DNA of 14,729 bases from NCBI GenBank assembly GCA_018657655.1, contig JABHWQ010000462.1, positions 1-14,729 on the forward strand. Direction: 5' to 3'. The position numbers were made by a program, and so were the translations under genes. Below, one piece after another: positions 1 through 8,202 of this stretch; position 1 is the stretch's first letter; each line of letters begins with the position of its first letter. The notes under the pieces are model-generated. The model did no database searches. It saw nothing but the letters and a program-made list of their open reading frames with translations, and had not been told where the DNA came from. Origin of the DNA: Chloroflexota bacterium. Lineage in GTDB: Bacteria > Chloroflexota > Dehalococcoidia > SZUA-161 > SpSt-899.

Positions 1-449
1 ACCACACAAGCCACAGGTTCGATGAAAGCACCTTCCTCAAATGACATTTCGTCAGGCAACTTGAAAGTACCAATTTGGGCGTTGATCTGTGGGATACGGA
101 CATATTCGGCGAAACCGCCCGGATCGAAATTAGTGCTGCGAAGCGTTTCACAAACTGTGTGTCGATCGCTTTGGCAATAACGGCACGAGTCGCAGGGCAC
201 ATGATGGGAAACGAAAACTCGATCACCTATCTTGAAGCCTTGAACATCTTTCCCAACTTCAACTATCTCACCGGCAATCTCGTGGCCTAATACCAAGGGA
301 GCTTTCTTGATGCGGTACCATTCCATTACGTCGCTGCCGCAGATACCGCTGGCTATTATTTTGACCAATAGCTCATTGTCACCAATCTGGGGGATGGGCA
401 TCTCTTTGAGGCGAACATCGTTGTTGTTGTAATATACGGCAACTCGCAT
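1..449 (-). CDS. Zinc-dependent medium-chain alcohol/polyol dehydrogenase (N-terminal part, runs off left edge)
   Basis: Partial gene; 149 codons from the start at 449 are inside the window and the C-terminal NAD-binding Rossmann half is missing. It belongs to the medium-chain dehydrogenase family (sorbitol/threonine dehydrogenase type), which oxidises secondary alcohols with NAD(P). Visible family marks are GICGSD with catalytic-zinc ligand C37, GHE with H56 and E57, and a structural-zinc knuckle C86-x2-C89-x2-C92-x7-C100. A GGFAEYV motif follows at about 111-117. The ATG lies one base after the stop of the upstream YjbR-family gene, so the two are probably translationally coupled, with the aldolase gene upstream. 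An aldolase next to a polyol-type dehydrogenase suggests a sugar or polyol-phosphate route, but the substrate cannot be read from this fragment. Family assignment is firm; the specific substrate is unknown. Confidence 0.9.
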   Translation of the reverse strand, partial: MRVAVYYNNNDVRLKEMPIPQIGDNELLVKIIASGICGSDVMEWYRIKKAPLVLGHEIAGEIVEVGKDVQGFKIGDRVFVSHHVPCDSCRYCQSDRHTVCETLRSTNFDPGGFAEYVRIPQINAQIGTFKLPDEMSFEEGAFIEPVACV

Positions 450-450
450 G

Positions 451-807
451 CTAAAGACTCTCTAGTAAATCCCGATCTGATTTCTTCAATCCCTTTACAA
501 CCAGATCATAAGAATGATCCACCATTTGCAGTATCTGTTCCTCGGGGAGGTTTCCATCAAGCAGGACTGTGTTCCAGTGCTGTTTGTTCATGTGGTAACC
601 GGGAGTGATTACCGGGTATTTTCGGCGCAGTTCAAGCGCAAGAGCCGGATCACATTTAAGATTCACTGATGGAGTTTCGTTGCCAGTCATGATAAGAGCG
701 AACATCTTATTCGCTACCTTGATGACGAGAGCATCTTCCCCAAAAGGGAGATCGTCGGTGGCCCTTTTTTTCTGTAGACAGTAACGTCGCAATGAAAGCG
801 GATCCAT
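451..807 (-). CDS. MmcQ/YjbR family protein
   Basis: A 118-residue protein of the MmcQ/YjbR family, small cytosolic proteins with a CyaY-like fold often annotated as DNA-binding; the biochemical role is generally unknown. Family signs are the N-terminus MDPLSLRRYCL, the PFGEDALVIKV segment (about 21-31), the KMFALI strand, SVNLKCDP (about 47-54), and the PGYHMNKQHWNTVLL segment (about 69-83), which is highly typical. Length matches the family (about 110-125). The start at 807 gives the usual N-terminus, although the Shine-Dalgarno upstream is weak. It sits 20 bases after the aldolase stop and one base before the dehydrogenase start, so it is almost certainly in their transcript. Nothing unusual in sequence. 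Confidence 0.88.
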   Translation of the reverse strand: MDPLSLRRYCLQKKRATDDLPFGEDALVIKVANKMFALIMTGNETPSVNLKCDPALALELRRKYPVITPGYHMNKQHWNTVLLDGNLPEEQILQMVDHSYDLVVKGLKKSDRDLLESL

Positions 808-827
808 ACTGGCCTGAAGTATAAACG

Positions 828-1613
828 CTATTTCGCGTTTTCCTTATAGACTTCCTCTGCCTGGTCCACATTGGCGCCTTCGTGGATAATGGTACGCAGG
901 GCCTTTATCATGGCTACCGGATGCTTATGTTGCCAGATATTTCTACCCAGGTTTTGCCCTATGGCCCCTTTCTGTATCCCATCGTAAATGAATTCAAACA
1001 CTTCTCTTTCGGTATCGACTTTTGGGCCGCCGGCTATTACCACAGGGACAGGGCAACCTGTGGTGACCTTCTCGAAATTCTCGCACCAGTATGTTTTCAC
1101 TACTCGTGCGCCGAGTTCGGCTGCAATCCGAGAGCACAGCGCGAGATACCGTGCATCACGTTTCTCCAATTCCTTTCCAACCGCCGTAACTGCCATGACG
1201 GGAATCCCGTATCTTTCTCCTTCATCAACCAGCTTGGCAAGATTCAAAAGAGACTGCTTTTCGTATTCGGTTCCAATAAATACGGAGATTCCAACCGCTG
1301 ACACATTCAATCGGATGGCTTCCTCCATCGAGGTAATGATCCCCTCGTTGGCGAGATCCTGCCCAACAACACTGGTGCCGCCTGATACCCGCAGAATGAT
1401 TGGTTTGGTGTTTTGGGGATCAACTTGTGAACGCAGTACGCCTCGGGTCACAAACAACGCATCGGCGTAGGGCAAGAGCGGTTCGATGGTTTTGCCGGGT
1501 TGCTCCAGTTTTCGGGTTGGTCCTTGAAAATAACCGTGATCGATAGGCAGAAACATGCAATGCCCATCGGTTTGTATTAATTGAGAAAGTCGATTTTCCA
1601 TTCCCCAATCCAT
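828..1613 (-). CDS. Class I aldolase, LsrF/DeoC-like (3-hydroxy-5-phosphonooxypentane-2,4-dione thiolase type)
   Basis: A 261-residue TIM-barrel class I aldolase that closely follows the LsrF pattern: N-terminus MDWGMENRL, PIDHGYFQGPT at about 23-33, RGVLRS at 57-62, GTEYE at 114-118, AVTAVGK at 141-147, VVKTYW with the predicted Schiff-base lysine K173, VIAGGPK at 192-198, and GRNIWQ...HPVAMIKA near the C-terminus. In enteric bacteria LsrF acts at the end of autoinducer-2 breakdown, but this family also includes fructose-bisphosphate-type aldolases, and no other lsr genes are seen here. The ATG at 1613 is supported by AGGAGG about eight bases upstream. It lies downstream of nadB and upstream of the YjbR-like and dehydrogenase genes. 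The aldolase class is confident; the exact substrate is not, and AI-2 processing should not be assumed. Confidence 0.88.
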   Translation of the reverse strand: MDWGMENRLSQLIQTDGHCMFLPIDHGYFQGPTRKLEQPGKTIEPLLPYADALFVTRGVLRSQVDPQNTKPIILRVSGGTSVVGQDLANEGIITSMEEAIRLNVSAVGISVFIGTEYEKQSLLNLAKLVDEGERYGIPVMAVTAVGKELEKRDARYLALCSRIAAELGARVVKTYWCENFEKVTTGCPVPVVIAGGPKVDTEREVFEFIYDGIQKGAIGQNLGRNIWQHKHPVAMIKALRTIIHEGANVDQAEEVYKENAK

Positions 1614-1669
1614 ATCATGTCCTCCTTAGAATTGTATTAAGGCTTCCTCCTGCACAATGAGGGAAGGCA

Positions 1670-3220
1670 TTAGTCTTCATTTCGGAATACGATGTGTTTT
1701 TCCCACTCGGACGATGGTTCCGGGAAATCGGTGCGGAAGTGAGCCCCGCGGCTCTCCTCTCGGATCAATGCAGCCTCGATGAGAAGTCGTCCCCCGAGAA
1801 CCATGTTGCAGAGTTCGTAGTAGGGTCGATCTGTTGGAGTTCCCAGAGTGTTGTGCCATGCAGCCAGGACAAGCGCGGCTTCTTCAAGCTTTTCTTTGCT
1901 TCGTACAATTCCGGCGTTGTCCCAAAGCAGGGACTGCAACATGGCCAGTCTAAGGGGAGTATCGATTCCAGAGGTACTTCGTTTTATCAAAGTGTGGCGA
2001 CTTTCACTTGTTGATGACTTAACCGGTTTAGGAGTTTCCCCTTTAGCCCGATCTATTATTCGTTTGCTAAATACCAGCACTTCCATCAGTGAATTTGAGG
2101 CTAGGCGGTTGGCTCCGTGAACTCCGGTGCAGGCGACTTCACCGCAAGCGAATAGTCCTGCTATGTTAGTCTCCCCGTAAGCATTTGTCCTGACTCCGCC
2201 CATCATGTAGTGGGATGCGGGTGCTACTGGAATTAATCCTTTAGAGATATCCAATCCGCGATCCAGACAGAATCGATAAATGGTTGGGAACCGATTGGTT
2301 ATGGTTTTCCTCGGCAGATGGGTAACATCAAGGAAGACGCGTTCGCTTCCGGTTTTCCTCATTTCTGCCACGATGCTGCGGGCTACGATATCGCGTGGGG
2401 CCAGTTCTGCATCAGGTGTATAGTCCGGCATGAAGTGATGGCCTTCGACATTGCGAAGAGTACCTCCCTCACCTCTGACAGCTTCGCTAATTAGGAACGG
2501 TGGAATGCCCGGTAAACGGATGGCAGTGGGATGAAACTGGCAAAACTCCATATCGGTGATATCGGCACCTGCTTTGTAGGCGATGGCAATACCGTCACCA
2601 GTAGCGACATCCGGGTTAGTGGTGAGTTTGAAGAGCCGGCCTGCTCCTCCTGTAGAAAGGATAATACTCGATGAAATGTAATTTTCCAGCGAGCCGATAC
2701 GGGAATCGAAAGCGGTGACTCCCTTTGCTATTCCATCGCGAACAATGATGTCAGTAGCAAGAGAGTGTTCCATAATGGTGATATTCTTCGAATCGTGCAC
2801 GGCACGACTTAGCGTAACCTCGATTCGTTCGCCTGTGGCATCTCCGCCGGCGTGCAATATTCGAGGTAAGCTATGCGCCGCTTCCCTAGTTAGGGCCACT
2901 TCTCCAAACTGGGTATCAAAAGGAACCCCAAGATCGATGAGATCCGTAATGCGATCACTGGCTTCCTCGGTCAGAATTCTCACTGCCTCCGGATCGCACA
3001 ATCCTGCACCTGCGGCCATTGTGTCCTTGAAATGAAGTTCTGCCGAATCGCCGTGGCCTATGGGCGCAGCAATGCCTCCCTGCGCATACTTGGTGTTGCA
3101 TTCATCGAGGCTGCCTTTCGTCAGGATCAGAACGCTCCCTGCCTCTTTGGCCAACAGAGCGGTGTAGAGGCCAGCGATCCCGCTTCCAATTATGATGAAA
3201 TCAAATTCTTTGTTTGCCAT
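1670..3220 (-). CDS. nadB: L-aspartate oxidase
   Basis: A 516-residue FAD-dependent L-aspartate oxidase, which turns aspartate into iminoaspartate as the first step of de novo NAD synthesis. Family motifs are intact: the dinucleotide-binding G12-x-G14-x-x-G17 at the N-terminus, TKYAQGGIAA (44-52), the substrate-loop HSLPRILHAGGDATG (about 116-130), FCQFHPTA (226-233), SEAVRGEGG (245-253), LAPRDIVAR (273-281), HYMMGGVRT (337-345), and GEVACTGVHGANRLASNSL (360-378). These separate it from fumarate reductase/succinate dehydrogenase flavoproteins. It starts four bases beyond the miaB stop, so the two are likely coupled, with a GTAGGG ribosome site inside the miaB end. The partners nadA and nadC are not in the window. 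A 56-base gap separates it from the aldolase gene. Confidence 0.97.
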   Translation of the reverse strand: MANKEFDFIIIGSGIAGLYTALLAKEAGSVLILTKGSLDECNTKYAQGGIAAPIGHGDSAELHFKDTMAAGAGLCDPEAVRILTEEASDRITDLIDLGVPFDTQFGEVALTREAAHSLPRILHAGGDATGERIEVTLSRAVHDSKNITIMEHSLATDIIVRDGIAKGVTAFDSRIGSLENYISSSIILSTGGAGRLFKLTTNPDVATGDGIAIAYKAGADITDMEFCQFHPTAIRLPGIPPFLISEAVRGEGGTLRNVEGHHFMPDYTPDAELAPRDIVARSIVAEMRKTGSERVFLDVTHLPRKTITNRFPTIYRFCLDRGLDISKGLIPVAPASHYMMGGVRTNAYGETNIAGLFACGEVACTGVHGANRLASNSLMEVLVFSKRIIDRAKGETPKPVKSSTSESRHTLIKRSTSGIDTPLRLAMLQSLLWDNAGIVRSKEKLEEAALVLAAWHNTLGTPTDRPYYELCNMVLGGRLLIEAALIREESRGAHFRTDFPEPSSEWEKHIVFRNED

Positions 3221-3223
3221 TCC

Positions 3224-4513
3224 CTACCCTACGTTTAGATTACTCTCCATTGCAGGTGAGCCCCGGAGTGACCATGGTCCGGTGTGATCGATCCTTACTT
3301 GAACGAGTTGCCCAAGGCAATCATTTTCATGTTCGAAAAACACTAGTTTATCACTTCTGGTACGGCTTTGCCACCTCTCTCCCTTGTGTCCTTCCACCAA
3401 CACTTCCACTGTATGGCCTAGAAGTAGCTGATTTTTGTTGGTGGAAATGCGCTCTTGAAGCTCTTCGACCTGGCGCAGTCGACTTTGTTTATCCTCTGGC
3501 GCAACATTGTCTTCAAGTTTTCTAGCGGCTATTGTACCCGGACGTGGCGAGTACGCTGCAACATGCACGGTATCGAACTGATATTTTTCGAGTAAATCGA
3601 AAGTCCGCTGAAATTGATCTTGAGTTTCATTGGGAAATCCGACGATTATATCATTGCTCAGAGCAACATCGGGAATCGTGGCGCGTATGCGATCGACTAA
3701 CTCCGTATATTGCTCAATAGTGGACCCTCGTCGCATTGCTGCCAATGTTTCATTATCTCCTGATTGGGCAGGGAGACTGATATGCTCACAGACCTTTTCC
3801 AGAAAAGCGATTGCCTCGATGAGCTTTTGACTCATGTCCTTGGGATGTGAGGTCAAAAAACGGATACGAGCCAGGTTGTCGATCTGGTTCAATTCCTGCA
3901 GCAGGTCTGCCAGATCAGGTTTGCCTGGGAGATCATTTCCGTAAGAATCCACGTTTTGACCCAATAAAGTGATTTCCCGGGTTCCTTCCCCTGCGAGTTG
4001 CTGAATATCATCGACAATTTCGCCCATGGGACGGCTCTTTTCTCTTCCCCTGCGATAGGGCACGATGCAGTAAGAGCAGAAATTATTGCATCCCTGGATT
4101 ATGGGCACAAAGGCAGTTGCCGATTGGGAATGGGTGGAAGGGATAGTTTGGGTGAGAGGAGTAGAGTGTTTTTTTGTGTGTGTCAGAAGATCATCGAAAT
4201 TCCGGGGTTTTAGGAAAAAATCGATGTGCGGGAACCTCTCCTTCATGTCATCGATATTGGAATCGACCATGCAACCGGTGAGTGCCAGAATGGTTTCTGG
4301 GTATTTTCGCTTAAGCGCTTTGAGGTTGGATAGTTTGTTTAATACTTTGTCTTCAGCGTTTTGCCGGACTGCACAGCTGTTCAAGACGATGATATCCGCT
4401 TCTTCGACTACCTGGACTTGCTGTAGGCCAAGCTGACCCAATTCCAGCGCCAAGCGTTCCGAGTCGGATTTGTTCATCTGACAGCCGATTGTCCAGATAT
4501 AAAACCGGTTCAT
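3224..4513 (-). CDS. miaB: tRNA-2-methylthio-N6-dimethylallyladenosine synthase
   Basis: A 429-residue radical-SAM methylthiotransferase. MiaB adds the 2-methylthio group to i6A at position 37 of tRNAs reading UNN codons. The N-terminal UPF0004 domain starts with YIWTIGCQMN, and the auxiliary iron-sulphur cluster cysteines are C11, C47 (in NSCAVR) and C81 (in LTGCM). The radical-SAM cluster is C142-x3-C146-x2-C149, followed by VPYRRGREKSR, which favours MiaB over the MtaB/RimO branches. A TRAM-like RNA-binding domain occupies roughly 355-420. The start at 4513 has an AGGGGA ribosome site and an extended -10 promoter just upstream. It is the first gene of the minus-strand operon. The length is normal and all cluster cysteines are present. 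Confidence 0.96.
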   Translation of the reverse strand: MNRFYIWTIGCQMNKSDSERLALELGQLGLQQVQVVEEADIIVLNSCAVRQNAEDKVLNKLSNLKALKRKYPETILALTGCMVDSNIDDMKERFPHIDFFLKPRNFDDLLTHTKKHSTPLTQTIPSTHSQSATAFVPIIQGCNNFCSYCIVPYRRGREKSRPMGEIVDDIQQLAGEGTREITLLGQNVDSYGNDLPGKPDLADLLQELNQIDNLARIRFLTSHPKDMSQKLIEAIAFLEKVCEHISLPAQSGDNETLAAMRRGSTIEQYTELVDRIRATIPDVALSNDIIVGFPNETQDQFQRTFDLLEKYQFDTVHVAAYSPRPGTIAARKLEDNVAPEDKQSRLRQVEELQERISTNKNQLLLGHTVEVLVEGHKGERWQSRTRSDKLVFFEHENDCLGQLVQVRIDHTGPWSLRGSPAMESNLNVG

Positions 4514-4529
4514 ATAGTCCCCTGCGCCG

Positions 4530-4535
4530 ATTATA
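4530..4535 (-). promoter_or_regulatory. Extended -10 promoter for the miaB operon
   Basis: On the minus strand the sequence reads TGATATAAT: a perfect TATAAT hexamer preceded by the TG of an extended -10 element. It lies 17 bases upstream of the miaB start; no convincing -35 hexamer is seen at the normal spacing, which is usual for extended -10 promoters. The predicted transcript leader would be very short. Prediction from pattern only. Confidence 0.5.
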
Positions 4536-4557
4536 TCATACCTGTTTTAGCTTCCGC

Positions 4558-4586
4558 TTGTTTCAACTTATACGATTAGGTATAAT
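4558..4586 (+). promoter_or_regulatory. Sigma-70-type promoter for the O-antigen ligase-like gene
   Basis: TTGTTT at 4558-4563 and a perfect TATAAT at 4581-4586 are separated by 17 bases, the ideal spacing. It faces the 905-residue membrane protein gene whose start is at 4681, leaving a leader of about 85-90 bases. That leader can pair imperfectly with itself (GCCAAGACT near 4603 with AGTCTGGC near 4630). Confidence 0.6.
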
Positions 4587-4680
4587 CGGCTAACAGCTTT
4601 GCCAAGACTCCCATGGTGGTAGGTGTGAAAGTCTGGCGTGTCAAAGGCTAACTCAGATACACCAGCGTAAGGAGCATTTC

Positions 4681-7398
4681 ATGGTCAGGAAAGAAAAGGT
4701 GGCAAAAAGAGCAAAAAGAGCAGAAGACCTAAGAGAAACTGAAATGCCGCCAGCCTACGACAATCGGTCGATGTTAGTGCGCATTCTTGACCATATAGCT
4801 GAAAAAGGGATATATGCCCTCATATTGTTGGTCCCGTTGGCGTTCCTTCCGGAGACCTATTGGCTATTTGATGTCACACGAGTTACTGTTCTGAGAGTGT
4901 TGACGATAATTGTTTTAACGGCGTACCTGTCTGGAGTGGTGATCTCCAGACAGTGGAGGATTGTAAGGCCACCACCTTTAGTATTATGGCCGATACTTGC
5001 CTATCTTGTTTTCTATACTATTTCTACAATATTCTCCATTGCCCCCAATCTAAGCCTCTTTAGCGGTGAGGGTAGGAATTTCGGGTTGATTTCGCTTATC
5101 AATATGATATTGCTGTACTTGCTGGTAATAAACATCATGACCGATCGTAAAAAACTTATGCGGTGTTTGGTCATGTTCATAGCTTCTTCCTCAATAGTAG
5201 CGTTGCTGGGCATGTATCAGTTTTATGGCAGAATTGAGGACACCCATCTTAGTATTATGCTTGGATTGAGTTGTGTAGCTGCATTGGTGTTTTTCTATTT
5301 GGCGGTGTTCCGTGGCAAGGACAACTATGAACAGCGCGTATGGTTTTCAGTGTTTTTCTCCATCACATTTATAGTCGTAATTTGCCTATTGTTTGATCTG
5401 ACCAAAGAGTCGGGCATTCTGTACAGCCAAATTGAAGGAACCAGCAGTTATACCAATCAGACGAGAACATATATCAGTTGTGGACCGGATCTGGGGAGCA
5501 TTGGGCGGTATGAGGGCATTCATCAGCTATCTAGTACGATGGCTAGCCGGACGAGTTCCACATTTGGCAATCCAGATTTCCTCATTTCTTTCCTGATCCT
5601 TCCGATTCCAATTGCTCTTGGATACGTGCTGAAAAGGAAATGGTTTTATATATTGCCACTTCTTCTCCTTCTTTTGTGTTTGGTATTGAGCATTCCTTAT
5701 CAGGAACTAGGTAATTATTGGATTATTTACTTTGTGATTGTGTTTTTAATCGCGCTTTTTATAGCTGCTGTGTATATTGGCCGGAAGTTCTTCGTCGAAC
5801 ATGCTTTGATATATGTTTCGGTATGTTTGGTAATACTCCTCGTACTAACAAGTAGTATGTTTGCATTAAATGTGTATGATGCGAAGGACAAAGGCAATGC
5901 TTTTCTGAAGGATCATGTTGGCCTTGATCCAGATGATGACCGCGCCCTACTCTGGGGCATTGCATTAGATACAATGGATACTTCCAAGGTTAAGGTTGTT
6001 GGATCCGGCCCCAATACGTTCAGAGATACGTTTACCCAATATGTAACTCTTGAGTATTCTCAGGGGAAGCCGGATCGCCGGGAGGATAAGGTCCATAACG
6101 CTTTCATTGAAGCGCTTGCTACCACAGGATGGCTGGGATTCATTTCGTATTCAATAATGTTAATTTCTATAGTAGTGTACTTTATGTTGTGGTTACTAAG
6201 GAATCCCGGGAAACGTGACTTCATTTTTGTTAGTATGATACTTCTGGCGGGACTAGCATATGTTCTTGTGAGTCTGACTCTGTTTCACACCGTAATCCCC
6301 TACACTTTCTTTTGGATAGTGGTGGCTATTGGAGTGGGACTCACCCTTGTAGATAACCCTCGAATATCGACGGTAAATTTGAATATTTCAAAAATATTCT
6401 CACTTTCCCTTGCAGCCATACTTCTGTGCATTGGCTTTTTGGGTATATTTATGGCTGCTCGTCCGCTGGTTGCCGATCATTATTTCCAGGAAGCTCAGCG
6501 CGCCAGCAATTGCGGTAATTTGGCCAAAGCAATTCCACTATACGAGAAAGCTCACGATTGGAACGATTCTGAAGTACACTATCATCTCGACTATGCCCAT
6601 GCGCTTCATACGGAGGCTGTGTATTCGGGCGATCCCGTAATTACAGGCCGTAACGCTTCGATGATTATCGAAATCCTTGATGATGCCGTTCAACAGGAGC
6701 CAGAAAGTGCAATGATGTATTATAACCGTGCACAGCTCATGTATGCACTTGGTTTCCATCCGGATGCGGTCATTGCGGATGACTACACGATTATCGGAGA
6801 TGTTTACAAAAGTATCGATTTGTATCCCAATGGCTATTTGAGTTATTGGTTCTTGGCAGAGATGGAGACCATAAGGGGGAACTTGGAACAAGCGATTGCT
6901 GCTGACGAATACGCTTTTAGAATTGTGCCGGAATACCTGGGTGGGCTGACTCCCCTGTCGTATTATAATGAATCGTTGTCCAGGCTGGGGCGAAACTATA
7001 CTGCTTTAGGTGCGTTGTACGAAGAAGATAGCGATCTAGAAAAGGCTCAGGAATTGTACGAAAAAGCGGTCGATAGTCTCGAACAAGTGATTGGGTCAGA
7101 TCCATCCGATGTCGGGGTTCGTTTCTTCCTGGGGCGCGCATACGAACGGGCCAATTATATCGAAAAGGCGCAGGCAGAGTATGAAGAAGTAATCATTACC
7201 TTGGAAGAGGCGGTCGAGTCACAACCGGACGATGATGACATTCACTACTTCCTGGGAGCTGCATATGAAGCTACTGGCGAACTTGATAAAGCTGAGCAAG
7301 AATATCGGGTAGCGCTAGAAATTAACCCTAACTTGCAGGAAGCGATAAAAGGTCTGGAGCGATTAGAGGGGATGCAAACAGAGATGGATGGTTCCTAG
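4681..7398 (+). CDS. O-antigen ligase/polymerase-like membrane protein with C-terminal TPR repeats
   Basis: A 905-residue polytopic inner-membrane protein followed by a soluble TPR domain. After a basic N-terminus, hydrophobic segments fill about 40-590. Wzy_C/O-antigen-ligase marks are FGNPDF (295-300), RALLWG with R421, GSGPNTF at about 441-447, and VHNAFIEALATTGWLGF with H472. This fold transfers lipid-linked glycans to lipid A, to other surface acceptors or (PglL type) to pilins. From about 600 on, TPR-like helices run to the end; the clearest units are in 775-890 (for example LEKAQELYEKAV, IEKAQAEYEEVI, LDKAEQEYRVAL, then NPNLQEA). The start has AAGGAG nine bases upstream. It stands alone between divergent and convergent neighbours. 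Such ligase-TPR fusions occur in Chloroflexota. Glycosylation of the nearby archaellins is possible but only inferred from proximity. Confidence 0.85.
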   Translation: MVRKEKVAKRAKRAEDLRETEMPPAYDNRSMLVRILDHIAEKGIYALILLVPLAFLPETYWLFDVTRVTVLRVLTIIVLTAYLSGVVISRQWRIVRPPPLVLWPILAYLVFYTISTIFSIAPNLSLFSGEGRNFGLISLINMILLYLLVINIMTDRKKLMRCLVMFIASSSIVALLGMYQFYGRIEDTHLSIMLGLSCVAALVFFYLAVFRGKDNYEQRVWFSVFFSITFIVVICLLFDLTKESGILYSQIEGTSSYTNQTRTYISCGPDLGSIGRYEGIHQLSSTMASRTSSTFGNPDFLISFLILPIPIALGYVLKRKWFYILPLLLLLLCLVLSIPYQELGNYWIIYFVIVFLIALFIAAVYIGRKFFVEHALIYVSVCLVILLVLTSSMFALNVYDAKDKGNAFLKDHVGLDPDDDRALLWGIALDTMDTSKVKVVGSGPNTFRDTFTQYVTLEYSQGKPDRREDKVHNAFIEALATTGWLGFISYSIMLISIVVYFMLWLLRNPGKRDFIFVSMILLAGLAYVLVSLTLFHTVIPYTFFWIVVAIGVGLTLVDNPRISTVNLNISKIFSLSLAAILLCIGFLGIFMAARPLVADHYFQEAQRASNCGNLAKAIPLYEKAHDWNDSEVHYHLDYAHALHTEAVYSGDPVITGRNASMIIEILDDAVQQEPESAMMYYNRAQLMYALGFHPDAVIADDYTIIGDVYKSIDLYPNGYLSYWFLAEMETIRGNLEQAIAADEYAFRIVPEYLGGLTPLSYYNESLSRLGRNYTALGALYEEDSDLEKAQELYEKAVDSLEQVIGSDPSDVGVRFFLGRAYERANYIEKAQAEYEEVIITLEEAVESQPDDDDIHYFLGAAYEATGELDKAEQEYRVALEINPNLQEAIKGLERLEGMQTEMDGS

Positions 7399-7467
7399 CC
7401 TGCTTATACAGGGAGGCCCTTCAACAGCCCAGGTAAGCGGCCTCACCTATATGATTCGTTGGTTTTA

Positions 7468-8202
7468 CTATACGTCAACACAGTCATCCTGATGTAGCAT
7501 TCCAGTTGCTTTAAGGTAGAGCATTATGGAACTGACCCGAGGATGTTTGGAGTTTGTAACCATGTTGAGTTTACTGTAGATGGAATTTATGTGACGCTCG
7601 ATCGTTTTCGGGTCTACGCAGAGTACCTCAGCAATTGTTCCGTTCCTGTATCCTTTTGCCATCCAACTCAGAACCTCAAGCTCACGATGAGTAAGCTCTT
7701 TAAGGAAAGTGGTTTTACTCTCACCGGCCCCGATTAGCCCTTCCATAACTACTGAATCAAGGATAACCTGTCCTTCAGTAACGGCATGGACAACCTGTAT
7801 CAATTGGCTTGCTCTATCTATGGAGTGTTTCAGTAGAAAAGCACATCCTTTGGAGCTGCCCTTGGTGAATCCTCTTAATTGCTTGATTCCCTTTATATCA
7901 TATAGGGTAGAAAGGAGAACGATCCCGAGATCAGGGAAAGTCTCTCGGATAGTCTCAAGCTGCGTTATGGTGCTTGGCTGGAGCATTTTAGTGCCCAAAA
8001 CTACAGCATTCGGCTCAAGGGCAGAAAGGACGCTCATAACACCTTCAGTGTTGCTATCTCCCGATACCCCAACTAAATCAATCGAAGGTTCTGAAGGCAA
8101 AACAGCGTTATAAGCATCCCTCAGGATCTCTTGTTCTTCAACTATATAAAGTCTGATCTTCTTCACTTCAGAGTTACTTCCTGACCTGTTGTATTCTGGC
8201 AT
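7468..8202 (-). CDS. LuxR/NarL-family transcriptional regulator with degenerate receiver domain
   Basis: A 244-residue DNA-binding regulator. The C-terminal LuxR-type helix-turn-helix is clear at about 168-213: LTHRELEVLSWMAKGY, then IAEVLCVDPKTIERHINSIYSKL. The N-terminal half follows a response-regulator receiver (IRLYIVEEQEILRDA, LDLVGVSG-like strand, then VILSTL-like and LLKH strands with K125). However, the residue aligned with the phospho-acceptor aspartate is G70 (AVVLGTKM), and the usual acidic pair is EE at 22-23. It is therefore probably not controlled by phosphorylation at that site. The start at 8202 is backed by GGGAGGG about six bases upstream. It is convergent with the ligase gene and divergent from the archaellin cluster, so it may control that cluster; no histidine kinase is adjacent. 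Target genes are inferred only. Confidence 0.88.
   Translation of the reverse strand: MPEYNRSGSNSEVKKIRLYIVEEQEILRDAYNAVLPSEPSIDLVGVSGDSNTEGVMSVLSALEPNAVVLGTKMLQPSTITQLETIRETFPDLGIVLLSTLYDIKGIKQLRGFTKGSSKGCAFLLKHSIDRASQLIQVVHAVTEGQVILDSVVMEGLIGAGESKTTFLKELTHRELEVLSWMAKGYRNGTIAEVLCVDPKTIERHINSIYSKLNMVTNSKHPRVSSIMLYLKATGMLHQDDCVDV

Noticed and set aside
75..290. Plus-strand 71-codon frame at the left edge
   Set aside because: Lies antisense to the zinc dehydrogenase whose metal-binding motifs are intact.
988..1470. Plus-strand 160-codon frame opposite the aldolase gene
   Set aside because: Shadow of a well-conserved aldolase; no family features or ribosome site.
7399..7467. Bidirectional terminator between the ligase and regulator genes (GAGGCC 7413-7418 with GGCCTC 7439-7444)
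   Set aside because: Only six pairs around a 20-base loop and no T run on either strand, so too weak to call.
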